The position numbers and the translations under genes were made by a program. From the NCBI GenBank assembly GCA_021816455.1, contig JAKAXU010000019.1:1-53392 (forward strand): a stretch of 53,392 bases of DNA, written 5' to 3'. Of this stretch, positions 18,668 through 27,437 are shown piece after piece. Position 1 is the first letter of the stretch. Each line of letters starts with the position of its first letter. Below the pieces are notes generated by a model. It was given only the letters and a program-made list of their open reading frames with translations. It was not told the origin of the DNA and did no database searches. The stretch comes from Acidobacteriota bacterium. GTDB taxonomy: Bacteria; Acidobacteriota; Terriglobia; Terriglobales; Acidobacteriaceae.

Positions 18668-19198
18668 ATGCCCGATCCGCCGCATCCCCCCTCAGCACCG
18701 CGCGAAGTCCATCCCGGCATCTTTGTCGGCGGCCTCACCGCCTGTCGGCCCGGAACAGCCCGTCATCCAGTCATCCACGCCTGCAAGTCTCCCTGCCACC
18801 AGCGCGCTCTCGGCTACACCCGCAGCCTGCCCGCGGACCACCCCCATTACCTGGCCCGCGCCGACGCCAACGACCTCTGGCTCAACTTCATCGATCCCCC
18901 GCTCCCGCTCTTTCAGCCGAATTCCTTCGCTCAATTCCTGGCCTTCGCGGCACCCCGCATCGACGACGGCGCAGTCCTCACACTTCACTGCAATCAGGGC
19001 GAATCCCGCTCGCCCTCGCTGGCGCTTCTGCTGCTCGCACGGCACCTTCGCGTCCTGCAGGACAGTTCCTTCGCCGCCGCCCGCGCTGCCTACGAGCGCC
19101 TCGACCCCGCCTATCGGCCCGGCTCCGGGATCGCACAATTTCTTTCCGAGCAGTGGTCCTCACTCCAATGCACCTGCACACGCTGCCAGTCTTCCTGA
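18668..19198 (+). CDS. Dual-specificity phosphatase-like protein with intact CX5R
   Basis: The frame opens at 18608, but ATG 18668 follows the previous stop by 5 bases and gives 176 residues. The phosphatase P-loop is intact: H107-C108-N-Q-G-E-S-R114, followed by SPSLALLLLARHL. Asp76 in NFIDPP is in place as general acid. A stretch with HACKSPCHQ (residues 37-45) defines a subgroup that I recall mainly from phage and plasmid genomes, so a mobile origin is possible. It would dephosphorylate phosphotyrosine or similar phosphoesters in the cytoplasm. No signal peptide is seen. Physiological target unknown. Confidence 0.72.
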   Translation: MPDPPHPPSAPREVHPGIFVGGLTACRPGTARHPVIHACKSPCHQRALGYTRSLPADHPHYLARADANDLWLNFIDPPLPLFQPNSFAQFLAFAAPRIDDGAVLTLHCNQGESRSPSLALLLLARHLRVLQDSSFAAARAAYERLDPAYRPGSGIAQFLSEQWSSLQCTCTRCQSS

Positions 19199-19304
19199 AG
19201 CCAACTACGCTCTCCGCCCGCTTTGCCTGTTCCTGATTTTTCCGCGCACGCTGTCAGCTCCCTCCATCCGTTCGCCGTCCAACCGTGCAAGGAACCGGAT
19301 AACG

Positions 19305-19613
19305 ATGAAAAAAAACCTGCTTCTCGCACTCCTGGTTTTACCTTTTCTTGGCTGCTCCCAACCCCAGCCGGTCGCGTATTACCCTCCGCCACCACCGCCG
19401 ATGACCGCCGCCCAGGTTGCGCAGATGGGTTTTCATGATGGCTTCGAGGCCGCTCGGCGCGACGTCGCTGCCGGACGCCCGCCGCGGCTTCGCCATCACC
19501 CCCGCTTCCGCAATCCTCCGGTGCCGCCGCCAGCCGTTGCCGACTATCGCCGCGCCTTCCGGAACGGCTACGAGCACTTCCTGCATCCCACTCAGCCGTC
19601 ACCGGGCCTCTGA
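19305..19613 (+). CDS. Small proline-rich lipoprotein
   Basis: The 102-residue product begins MKKNLLLALLVLPFLGC, a clean lipoprotein signal with the lipobox LGC (Cys about residue 17). A Pro-rich linker (PPPPPP) follows, then short Gly-Phe-rich helices (MGFHDGFEAARRDV and later YRRAFRNGYEHF). The paired GFxxGFEAA / RRAFRNGYEHF patterns look like two copies of a small repeat. Homologues are not recognised. It is probably anchored in the outer or inner membrane facing the periplasm. AAGGA lies 11 bases upstream of the ATG, a little far. A frame open further upstream is a shadow of the phosphatase gene. Confidence 0.6.
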   Translation: MKKNLLLALLVLPFLGCSQPQPVAYYPPPPPPMTAAQVAQMGFHDGFEAARRDVAAGRPPRLRHHPRFRNPPVPPPAVADYRRAFRNGYEHFLHPTQPSPGL

Positions 19614-19769
19614 TCCGACCGGCCAGTCCGCCTGAATCCGGAGATGTCGGCCTGATGCCATCTCCGTCTTCTCTCTCCATCCACCGCCTTCCGACTGCAC
19701 TCACCTGCCCGGTATACTGAAGTGTCTTCGGCGCATCGTTTTTCATCCGCGCCGACCCCGGAGAACCCC

Positions 19770-20642
19770 GTGCAACAGGCAGAGATCGGCATCATTGGCG
19801 GCAGCGGACTTTACTCCATGCCCGGCCTCACCCATATCCGCGAAACCACGGTCGAAACTCCCTTTGGCGCACCCTCCGACAGCTTCGTTCTCGGAGACCT
19901 CGAAGGCCGGAAAGTCGTCTTCCTCGCCCGCCACGGGCGCGGCCATCGCCTGCTGCCTTCGGAACTCAACTTCCGCGCCAATATCTACGCCCTCAAATCT
20001 CTCGGCGTCGAGCGCATTCTCTCCGTCTCCGCCGTCGGCTCGCTCAAACAGGAACACAAACCCACCGATTTCGTCATTCCCGACCAGTTCATCGACCGCA
20101 CCTTCCACCGGGAAAGCACCTTCTTCGGCGAGGGCGTCGTCGGCCACGTCGCTTTTGGCGATCCGGTCTGTTCGATCGTCGCCGAAGCTGCAGCCACCGC
20201 TTGCGAGAGCGTCGGCGTCGTCGGCAAGCGTGGCGGTGTCTACGTCTGCATGGAGGGTCCGCAATTTTCCACCAAGGCCGAATCCAACCTCTACCGCTCG
20301 TGGGGCGCGGATGTCATCGGGATGACCAACCTCCAGGAAGCCAAACTCGCCCGCGAAGCCGAGATTTGCTACGCCACCGTCGCCATGGTTACCGACTATG
20401 ACTGCTGGCACCAGGACCACGACGCCGTCACTGTCGATCAGATCGTCGCCGTCCTCCACCAGAACGCCGCCAACGCTGCCCGTGTCGTCCGCGCCGCTGT
20501 CGCCGCTCTGCCACCGGTTGGCACCGGGCGGGCCTGCGCCTGTTCGACTGCGGCGCAATTTGCCATCCTGACCCAGCGCGACCTCATCCCGGCCGCCACG
20601 CGCGAGCGTTTGCGAACGATCTTCGGCGCTTATCTCGACTGA
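19770..20642 (+). CDS. mtnP: S-methyl-5'-thioadenosine phosphorylase
   Basis: MtnP splits methylthioadenosine with phosphate into adenine and 5-methylthioribose-1-phosphate, in methionine salvage and polyamine by-product clearance. The 290-residue protein starts IGIIGGSGLYSM and has RHGRGHRLLPSELNFRANIYALK, the phosphate/purine-binding HG and N-R-N features. The late GPQFSTKAESNLYRSWGADVIGMTN is typical of the family. GTG 19770 follows GGAGA and matches the usual N-terminus, so I preferred it to the upstream ATG at 19722. A PfkB-type kinase gene lies 38 bases downstream. Confidence 0.94.
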   Translation: MQQAEIGIIGGSGLYSMPGLTHIRETTVETPFGAPSDSFVLGDLEGRKVVFLARHGRGHRLLPSELNFRANIYALKSLGVERILSVSAVGSLKQEHKPTDFVIPDQFIDRTFHRESTFFGEGVVGHVAFGDPVCSIVAEAAATACESVGVVGKRGGVYVCMEGPQFSTKAESNLYRSWGADVIGMTNLQEAKLAREAEICYATVAMVTDYDCWHQDHDAVTVDQIVAVLHQNAANAARVVRAAVAALPPVGTGRACACSTAAQFAILTQRDLIPAATRERLRTIFGAYLD

Positions 20643-20680
20643 CCGAAACTACCCTTTCACGCACAGGAAAATTCTCTGCC

Positions 20681-21631
20681 ATGTCTATTACCGTCGTCGG
20701 TTCCGTCGCCTTTGACTCCATCATCACGCCCGCGGGCCGCCGCGAGCGCTGCCTGGGCGGAGCAGCCACTTACTTCGCCCTGGCCGCCAGCTACTTCACG
20801 CCTGTACGCGTCGTGGCCGTCGTCGGAGAAGACTTCACCGCCGCAGAGGAATCGGTCTTCATCGCTCGCTCCATTGACCTCACCGGCCTTGAGCGCGCCT
20901 CCGGAAAATCCTTCTTCTGGGCCGGCAACTATCTGCAAAACCTCAACGAAGCGCAGACCGAGCAGACGGATCTCAACGTCTTCGCCGACTTCAACCCAAA
21001 GATTCCCGACGCATACCTCGACACCCGGCATCTCTTCCTCGCCAACATCGATCCCGTCCTTCAGCTCCGCGTCCGCCAGGCCCTGCCCGACACCAGCCTG
21101 GTCTGCGGAGATACCATGAACTACTGGATCAACGACCATCGCGAGGCGCTGCTCCGCGTCCTGCCTCAGATGGACGTGCTGCTTATCAACGACACTGAGG
21201 CCCGACTGCTCTCCGGCGAATCCAACTCGCTGCGCGCCGCTCGCAAAGTCCTTACCCTTGGCCCGCGCGCTCTCATTGTCAAGCACGGCGAATACGGTGC
21301 TACCGCGTACTTCAGCCCCGATCTTTTCGCTCCGGCCACCACCCCGCAGCACCCGTTTCGCTCTCCCGCGCTTCCATTGGAAGAAGTTGTCGATCCCACC
21401 GGCGCTGGAGACAGCTTCGCCGGAGGCTTCTTCGGTTACATCGCCTCGCAGCCAACGCTCACACCATCCGTCTTCCGCCGCGCCGTCTTCTACGGTAGCG
21501 TCATGGGTTCCTTCACGGTTGAGCGCTTCGGCACCGAGCGCCTCCAGCAACTCTCCCGCGAACATATCGACGCCCGCTTCGAATTGCTGCGCCGGATCAC
21601 CCACCTCGACCCGGATCACGACCCACATTGA
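20681..21631 (+). CDS. PfkB-family carbohydrate/nucleoside kinase
   Basis: The 316-residue protein has the ribokinase-family fold. It opens ITVVGSVAFDSI, has the NDTEA segment (about 170) and the KHGEYGA strand (201-207). The anion-hole and catalytic base are in DPTGAGDSFAGG (Asp238 to Gly249; catalytic Asp244). It phosphorylates a hydroxymethyl group of a sugar or nucleoside using ATP. Its substrate cannot be read from sequence. The neighbour mtnP suggests purine or ribose salvage. Alternatives are adenosine kinase or a ribokinase-like enzyme. Confidence 0.85.
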   Translation: MSITVVGSVAFDSIITPAGRRERCLGGAATYFALAASYFTPVRVVAVVGEDFTAAEESVFIARSIDLTGLERASGKSFFWAGNYLQNLNEAQTEQTDLNVFADFNPKIPDAYLDTRHLFLANIDPVLQLRVRQALPDTSLVCGDTMNYWINDHREALLRVLPQMDVLLINDTEARLLSGESNSLRAARKVLTLGPRALIVKHGEYGATAYFSPDLFAPATTPQHPFRSPALPLEEVVDPTGAGDSFAGGFFGYIASQPTLTPSVFRRAVFYGSVMGSFTVERFGTERLQQLSREHIDARFELLRRITHLDPDHDPH

Positions 21632-21658
21632 TTTCGCCAGGCATCTAAACTCATCAGC

Positions 21659-23353
21659 GTGCCCTTCCCGATTGAAAACCCGAACCGCGTGTCAGCCATG
21701 CACTCGACCGCCGCATCGGCGGTCACCCTCCGCGAACGGTTCATTGTCGTTGCTGCGCTCGTAGCCGCATCGCTCGCAGCCACTCTCTGGAGCGCGCACC
21801 ATCAGGCGTTTCTCTATTACGGCGACGCCGAAGCTCACCTTCACATCGCGCGCCGCCTCTTCGATTCCCACCGTCCTGGTCTCGGCCAGATCGGCTCCGT
21901 CTGGCTGCCCTTCCCACATCTGCTTCTGTCTCCTTTCGCCGCCATCGATCCGTGGTGGCGCTCCGGCTTTGCCGCGGTAATTCCCTCCGCGCTCTGTTAC
22001 CTCTCCGCCGCGCTCGGATTTTACCTGCTCGTCCGTCGATGGCTCCCGCCGCTTGCCTCGGTCCTTGCTCTTGCATTCTTCGCCCTCAACCCCAATCTGC
22101 TCTACCTCCAGACCACGGCCATGACCGAGCCGCTCTTCCTCGCCGAGCTGGTCTGGTCCATACTGCTGCTGGTTCGCTGGCGCGCCGCACTGGATTCGTT
22201 GCCAGAGTCGAAATCCGCCTGCGGTGCCCGATTCCTCTGGCCGCTGATCCTCGTCCTCATTGCTGCCGCCTGGACCCGCTATGACGGCTGGATTCTCGGC
22301 TTTGCCGTCTGGATCATTCTTGCCACCGCTCTCCATCGCCGCCGCGCCCTGTTTCATCCGCGCTTCATCCTCGCCAGCTTTGCCCTACTCGCCGCGCCCG
22401 TTCTCTGGATGCTCTACAACGCCGCTTACTTCGGCGACTGGCTCGACTTTATGCGCGGCCCATACTCGGCCGCCGCCATCGAGGCCCGCACATCCCACGG
22501 CATTTTTCCACCGCATCCTGGCTGGCACAATCCCTGGGTCTCGGCCATCTTCTTCTGGCACTCGTCCACCGGCGACGCCTTCGCGCGCAGCTTTGTCGGC
22601 CTGTTTCTTCTGCTGCTTTCGCTCTTTGGACTCCTGCTTCTCCTGCACCGCGTCCTCCGCAGTGCAGCCCCGCTTGCCTGCACGCTTCTGCTCTGGTTTC
22701 CACTGCCTTTTTACGCATATTCCGTCGCCTGGGGATCGGTACCTATCTTCCTGCCCGACTGGTGGCCGCACTCGTACTACAACACCCGCTACGGCATGGA
22801 GATGCTGCCCGCCTTTGCCTTCACGCTTGCACTGACCATCGATTGGCTCTCGGTCAGGCTTCGCCTCGATCCTCGCAACCGCCGCACACTCGCCGCCGCG
22901 CTTGCCTGCTTCGTCCTCGCCAACACCGCCCAGATGATCGCCCAGCGTCCGCTCGTTTATCTCGAAGCCACCCGGAACTTCGCCGCGCGCGGCGACTACA
23001 CACAATCTCTTGCCGCCGCCGTCGCGCGTCTTCACACACTCGATCCCGACGGCCTGCTCCTCACCGACACATCCACCTTCCCCACCCTCGTTCCGCTGGC
23101 TGGCATGACCTATCGCCAGACCCTCAACGAAAGCGACAAACAGTACTTTCGCTCCGCTCTCGATGCGCCGGCCACCAAGGCCGCCATGGTCCTTGCCTTC
23201 GATGACGACGAGGTTGCAAGTGCCGTCCGCACTCACCCCGAAAACCTCCGCCTAGTCGCCCGTTTCCATGCGCCTGGTCAGCCTGACGCCTCACTCTACG
23301 TCTCCACGCTTTCGCCGCTTGCCAGCGCCGTGCTTTCGTCCGCCTCACGGTGA
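21659..23353 (+). CDS. Multi-pass membrane glycosyltransferase-like protein
   Basis: The 564-residue protein has about ten hydrophobic helices and a C-terminal soluble domain. In the first extracytoplasmic loop, YGDAEAHLHIARR supplies the Asp/Glu pair expected of GT-C enzymes, which move sugars from polyprenyl-phosphate donors. The next loop has VWLPFPHLLL. It resembles GT39/PMT-2-like proteins but I recognise no named family. The GTG at 21659 or ATG 21698 may be the start. It follows the PfkB gene by 27 bases and precedes dapF by 39. Its link to the murein genes downstream is plausible but not shown. Confidence 0.65.
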   Translation: MPFPIENPNRVSAMHSTAASAVTLRERFIVVAALVAASLAATLWSAHHQAFLYYGDAEAHLHIARRLFDSHRPGLGQIGSVWLPFPHLLLSPFAAIDPWWRSGFAAVIPSALCYLSAALGFYLLVRRWLPPLASVLALAFFALNPNLLYLQTTAMTEPLFLAELVWSILLLVRWRAALDSLPESKSACGARFLWPLILVLIAAAWTRYDGWILGFAVWIILATALHRRRALFHPRFILASFALLAAPVLWMLYNAAYFGDWLDFMRGPYSAAAIEARTSHGIFPPHPGWHNPWVSAIFFWHSSTGDAFARSFVGLFLLLLSLFGLLLLLHRVLRSAAPLACTLLLWFPLPFYAYSVAWGSVPIFLPDWWPHSYYNTRYGMEMLPAFAFTLALTIDWLSVRLRLDPRNRRTLAAALACFVLANTAQMIAQRPLVYLEATRNFAARGDYTQSLAAAVARLHTLDPDGLLLTDTSTFPTLVPLAGMTYRQTLNESDKQYFRSALDAPATKAAMVLAFDDDEVASAVRTHPENLRLVARFHAPGQPDASLYVSTLSPLASAVLSSASR

Positions 23354-23392
23354 TAGCATCGGGCTGAGAACTTACGCGGAAGGACCATTTCC

Positions 23393-24265
23393 TTGATCCC
23401 GTTCACCAAAGCCCACGCCTGCGGCAACGACTTCCTCATCGTCGCCGAGAGCAATATCGCCCGCCTCGATCTCTCCGCGCTTGCCGACCAACTCTGCGAC
23501 CGCAACACCGGCATCGGCGCCGACGGCATCGAGTACTTCGAGTGGCTCAACGACGACCCGCGGCGAGGTCCGCTCTCCGCGCGCATCCGCTTGTACAACG
23601 CCGACGGATCGCTGGCCGAGATCAGCGGCAACGGCACCCGCTGCGTCGCCGCCTGGATGGCCTTCGAGCACAATCTGCAGCCAGGAGAAACGCTCCTCCT
23701 GCACACCGACGCCGGTCCGCGCACCTGTACCCTGGATGAACTGCGCGAGGCTGACTCGCCCACCGCACTCATCACCACCGACATGGACATTCCTGACTGG
23801 GAGCCGCGCGTCGTCGAGCTTGCCGACGGCTCTCGCCTCGATGGCGTTTACGTCTCCATGGGCAACCCTCACTTCGTCCTGCTCGTCGAAAATCCGCCAC
23901 AGCCCGACGGCTCACTTGATTTTTCCCTCGACGGCCGCCCCTGGCAGGAGATTGGTGAGGAGATATGCTTTCATCCCGATTTCCCCGACCAGACCAACGT
24001 CGAATTCGTGCAGCGGCTGGCTGGCGGACGCGGTCAGGCCGATCAGGTCGCACTCCGCATCTTCGAGCGCGGCGTCGGTCCCACCAGCTCCTCCGGCACC
24101 GGAACTTCGGCTGCGGCTACGGCCATGATCGCCGCCTTCGGCGCTTCGTCTCCGATCGAAGTCTTCGCGCCCGGTGGCATGCAACGGGTCCACTGGCCAG
24201 GCAGCGATCGGCCGCTCGCTCTCACCGGACCGGCCACACTCATTGCCCGCGGTGAGGCCTGGTAG
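23393..24265 (+). CDS. dapF: Diaminopimelate epimerase homologue with both catalytic Cys replaced by Ser
   Basis: Canonical DapF interconverts LL- and meso-diaminopimelate using two cysteines (Cys73 and Cys217 in E. coli). This 290-residue product has the full fold signatures: N-terminal KAHACGNDF, NADGS, SGNGTRC, SMGNPH, ERGVG and a GTG motif. E. coli has QCGNGARC and ETQACGSG. Here these read ISGNGTRC and PTSSSGTG, so Ser79 and Ser234 replace both catalytic Cys, and Pro230 replaces the substrate-binding Glu of GET. The fold is clear, but the chemistry may not be. A TTG start is supported by GGAAGGA 8 bases upstream. It leads the dapF-ldcA-mpl-plsC run. The name is by homology only. Confidence 0.85.
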   Translation: MIPFTKAHACGNDFLIVAESNIARLDLSALADQLCDRNTGIGADGIEYFEWLNDDPRRGPLSARIRLYNADGSLAEISGNGTRCVAAWMAFEHNLQPGETLLLHTDAGPRTCTLDELREADSPTALITTDMDIPDWEPRVVELADGSRLDGVYVSMGNPHFVLLVENPPQPDGSLDFSLDGRPWQEIGEEICFHPDFPDQTNVEFVQRLAGGRGQADQVALRIFERGVGPTSSSGTGTSAAATAMIAAFGASSPIEVFAPGGMQRVHWPGSDRPLALTGPATLIARGEAW

Positions 24266-24267
24266 CC

Positions 24268-25233
24268 ATGGGCCGCATACACCCACTTCTGCTGCCCCGC
24301 GCCGTCGCCGTTGGCGATCCCGCCTCCGTCCTTTCGCCTGCTTCCACGCCTAACCCGGCCCGTGTCGAACGCGGCATGGAAGCACTGCAATCCCTCGGCT
24401 TCCTGCCCCGGCTTGCGCCGCACGCGCTCACGTGCGGTCCGCTCTACTTCGCCGGAACACCCCGGCAGCGTCTTCAAGACCTCCATGCAGCCTTTGCCGA
24501 TGACTCCGTTCGCCTGCTCTTCGCCACGCGCGGAGGTTATGGCTCCAATCACCTGCTCGAAGGCATCGATATCGACATCATCACCGACCACCCCAAGCCT
24601 TTCTTTGGCTACAGCGACCTCATCGCGCTTCAGCTCAGTCTCTATCACGCGGTTAATCTCCCTATCTTCCATGGTCCGATGATCTCGCCCGACTTCGCCC
24701 GCGAGGACGGCGTTCATCTGCCCAGCCTGTTGGCCGCACTCTCGGGCGAACCCTACATCGTCGGCGCCTCCGAAGGTCTACGCCTGCTGCGCCCCGGCAA
24801 CTCCTCCGGCAAAAGCTCCAACCCAATCCGTGGCACCCTCTACGGCGGATGCCTCAGCATCCTCTGCGCCCTGCTCGGCACGCCGTGGGATCCGCTGGCC
24901 AACGGCTGCATTCTCTTTCTCGAAGATGTCGGTGCCAAACCCTATCAGATTCACCGCATGCTCTGGCAGCTTCGCCAGGCTGAGGTCTTGGAAGGCGTTC
25001 AGGCCATCGTCTTCGGCGAGATGCTCGACTGCGTCTCCCCCGGTGCGCCCGCCGATCTGCTGGAAGCCGCCATCCTCAGTGCACTCGAAGACTTCGACGG
25101 CCCCATCGCCATCGGGCTGCGCAGCGGCCACGTCTCCCGCGCCAACGTCACCCTCACCCTCGGCGTCGAGGCCGAGCTGCGCCTCGACGAATCTCCCACG
25201 CTTCACCTGCTCGAACCCGCGGTCCAGCGATGA
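24268..25233 (+). CDS. ldcA: Muramoyltetrapeptide carboxypeptidase (S66, LdcA-like)
   Basis: LdcA removes the terminal D-alanine from tetrapeptides during peptidoglycan recycling in the cytoplasm. The 321-residue protein has the family's Ser-Glu-His triad: Ser116 in FGYSD, Glu219 in FLEDVG, and His288 in SGHVS. The ATRGGYGS motif that precedes the nucleophile is also present, so the enzyme should be active. The ATG lies 2 bases after the dapF stop, and the ATGA overlap with mpl indicates translational coupling. The product is the natural substrate-provider for Mpl, which reattaches tripeptide. Confidence 0.93.
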   Translation: MGRIHPLLLPRAVAVGDPASVLSPASTPNPARVERGMEALQSLGFLPRLAPHALTCGPLYFAGTPRQRLQDLHAAFADDSVRLLFATRGGYGSNHLLEGIDIDIITDHPKPFFGYSDLIALQLSLYHAVNLPIFHGPMISPDFAREDGVHLPSLLAALSGEPYIVGASEGLRLLRPGNSSGKSSNPIRGTLYGGCLSILCALLGTPWDPLANGCILFLEDVGAKPYQIHRMLWQLRQAEVLEGVQAIVFGEMLDCVSPGAPADLLEAAILSALEDFDGPIAIGLRSGHVSRANVTLTLGVEAELRLDESPTLHLLEPAVQR

Positions 25234-26726
25234 CCCAGCACCCTCGACACATTCACCTCTCCGGTATCTGCGGCACCGCCATGGCCTCCATCGCGGGACT
25301 GCTTCGCGCCCAAGGTCATCGCGTCACAGGCTCCGACGCAGCCGCTTATCCGCCCATGAGCGACCTGCTCGACTCGCTCGGCATCCCCGTCGCGCAGCCG
25401 TATGCCGCCGCCAACCTCGATCCGCGCCCCGATCTCGTCCTCATCGGAAACGCCCTCTCACGCGGCAACCCGGAGGTTGAGCGCGTCCTCGACGAACGCA
25501 TTCCCTTCACCTCCATGGCTGCCATCCTGCGCGAAGAGTTCCTCGCGCCCCGCAACCTTCCGGCGCGTAACTCCCTCGTCGTCGCCGGAACTCACGGCAA
25601 GACCACCACCACCAGCATGCTAGCCTGGATCTTCCAGACCGCCGCCGCCTTCGACCCGTCCTTCGACCCGTCCTTTCTCATCGGCGGTGTCGCGGAGAAC
25701 TTCGGCTCCAGCTTTCAGCTTCGCCCCACCTCGCACTTCATCCTTGAGGGCGACGAGTACGACACCGCCTTCTTCGACAAAGGCCCCAAATTCCTCCACT
25801 ACTTTCCCGACTCACTCATCCTCACCAGCGTCGAGTTCGACCACGCCGACATTTATACCGACCTGGCCCAGGTCCAGACCGCCTTTCGCCGACTGGTCAA
25901 TCTAGTGCCCAGCCGCGGAGTCATCCTCGCCTGGGATGGAAGCTCCAGCGTCACCGAATGCGTCTCCCGCGCCTTCTGCCCCGTCGAGCGTTACGGCTTC
26001 GCCGCCGACTCCCGCTGGCGCATCGTCGATCTTCGCTTTGCCAGCGGCCACAGTCACTGGCGCGTCCATCTCGACGGCCAGCCCTGGGCTGAACTCTCCA
26101 TGCCTATTGCCGGGGAGCACAATGTCCTGAACGCAACCGCCGCAGCCGCGCTCGCCTTCCGCAACGGTGTCCCCGTCGCCGCCATCCAATCCGCGCTCAC
26201 GAGCTTCCGCAGCGTCCGCCGCCGCCTGGAGGTCCGTGACCACATCGCCGACATCACCCTCATCGATGACTTCGCCCACCACCCCACAGCCATCCGCGAG
26301 ACCCTCCGCGCCCTGCGCCAGATGTTTCCCACCACCGATGGACGCGGCGCGCGCCTCTGGGCCGTCCTCGAGCCGCGTTCGAACACCCTGCGCCGCAACG
26401 TCTTCGAACAGGAGCTGGTTGCGAGTCTCGCTCTCGCCGACCGCGTTCTCCTCGCCGCCGTCTACCAGCAAGAGCGCATTCCCGAGGCCGAGCGCCTGCA
26501 GCCGGAGCGCGTTGTCGGCGCACTCAACCAGCGCGGAACGCCAGCCACGCTCTGCGCTACCACCGACGAGATCCTCGCCGCGCTCGTCCGCGAGGCCCGT
26601 TCCGGCGACGTCCTTGCGATTCTTTCCAACGGAGGCTTCGACGGTATCTACCGCAAGCTTCCCGCAGCACTGCGCGCCGCCCACCCGGAGGCCCATGCTG
26701 CGCCCCAGCCGGAGCCTGCGCCGTGA
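25230..26726 (+). CDS. mpl: UDP-N-acetylmuramate:L-Ala-gamma-D-Glu-meso-DAP ligase
   Basis: Mpl joins recycled murein tripeptide to UDP-MurNAc, sparing de novo synthesis in the cytoplasm. The 498-residue product has the Mur-ligase ATP-binding loop GTHGKTTTTSM near residue 119, then the Mg-binding EGDEYDTAFFDKGPKF-type segment near 173. The DFAHHPTAIRETL motif near 350 is a further Mur-ligase signature. The start HIHLSGICGTAMAS is the family's N-terminal Rossmann motif. It overlaps ldcA by 4 bases and plsC by 4. All key motifs are intact, so a complete recycling route from tripeptide is encoded in this run. Confidence 0.96.
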   Translation: MTQHPRHIHLSGICGTAMASIAGLLRAQGHRVTGSDAAAYPPMSDLLDSLGIPVAQPYAAANLDPRPDLVLIGNALSRGNPEVERVLDERIPFTSMAAILREEFLAPRNLPARNSLVVAGTHGKTTTTSMLAWIFQTAAAFDPSFDPSFLIGGVAENFGSSFQLRPTSHFILEGDEYDTAFFDKGPKFLHYFPDSLILTSVEFDHADIYTDLAQVQTAFRRLVNLVPSRGVILAWDGSSSVTECVSRAFCPVERYGFAADSRWRIVDLRFASGHSHWRVHLDGQPWAELSMPIAGEHNVLNATAAAALAFRNGVPVAAIQSALTSFRSVRRRLEVRDHIADITLIDDFAHHPTAIRETLRALRQMFPTTDGRGARLWAVLEPRSNTLRRNVFEQELVASLALADRVLLAAVYQQERIPEAERLQPERVVGALNQRGTPATLCATTDEILAALVREARSGDVLAILSNGGFDGIYRKLPAALRAAHPEAHAAPQPEPAP

Positions 26727-27433
26727 TCCCTGCCATCGTACTGCTGGCCACCTTCGTCGTTCTCGGCATTCCAGGAGCCTTGGTCTGCTTCCCGTGGACG
26801 CTCCTCACGGGCAACGTCATGCCCCTTTACCGCACCGCCATGGCCATCGTCCGCCTCGGCCTGCGCCTGGCCGGCATCCGCATCCTGGTCACCGGCCTCG
26901 AACATCTTCCCTCCGACCGCGCCGTCATCTTCATGGCCAACCATGTCTCCAACCTTGACCCGCCCATTCTGCTTCCGGTTATCCCTGGCCGCACCTCCAT
27001 CTTTCTCAAGCAATCTCTCATGCGCATTCCCATCCTCGGCTGGGGCATGCAGTTGGGCGAATTCATCCCTGTCGCGCGCGATGGCAACCCACAGGGCGCT
27101 CAGCAGAACGTCCTCCGCGCCGCCGAGCTTCTGGCTCGCGGCATTCACATCACCACCTTCGTCGAAGGCACACGCTCCCGCGACGGGCGTCTGCTGCCCT
27201 TCAAAAAGGGTCCGTTTTTTCTCGCTCAGGACTCCGGCGCTCCCTGCGTCCCGGTCACCATCGAAGGCACTGCATCCATGATGCGCAAAGGCAGCCTGCG
27301 CGTCTTTCCCGCCACCGCGCACATCCACTTCCATCCAGCCATTGACCCAGCGCAATTTCCCACCCGGGAAGCTCTGATGGACGCTGTCCGCACCGCCATC
27401 GCCAGCGCGCTTCCCGAAGAGCTGCGCGCCTGA
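26723..27433 (+). CDS. plsC: 1-acyl-sn-glycerol-3-phosphate acyltransferase
   Basis: PlsC converts lysophosphatidic acid to phosphatidic acid at the inner membrane. The 236-residue protein starts with a membrane helix (GTG 26723, overlapping mpl by 4 bases). It has the acyltransferase motif NHVSNLD (Asn73, His74, Asp79), then EGTRSRDG (148 onward) and the PVTIEG strand near 173. The usual plsC role is phospholipid synthesis. Placement right after mpl suggests cotranscription rather than pathway linkage. The stop is only 5 bases from the end of the convergent SPOR gene. Confidence 0.9.
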   Translation: MIPAIVLLATFVVLGIPGALVCFPWTLLTGNVMPLYRTAMAIVRLGLRLAGIRILVTGLEHLPSDRAVIFMANHVSNLDPPILLPVIPGRTSIFLKQSLMRIPILGWGMQLGEFIPVARDGNPQGAQQNVLRAAELLARGIHITTFVEGTRSRDGRLLPFKKGPFFLAQDSGAPCVPVTIEGTASMMRKGSLRVFPATAHIHFHPAIDPAQFPTREALMDAVRTAIASALPEELRA

Positions 27434-27437
27434 CGCT

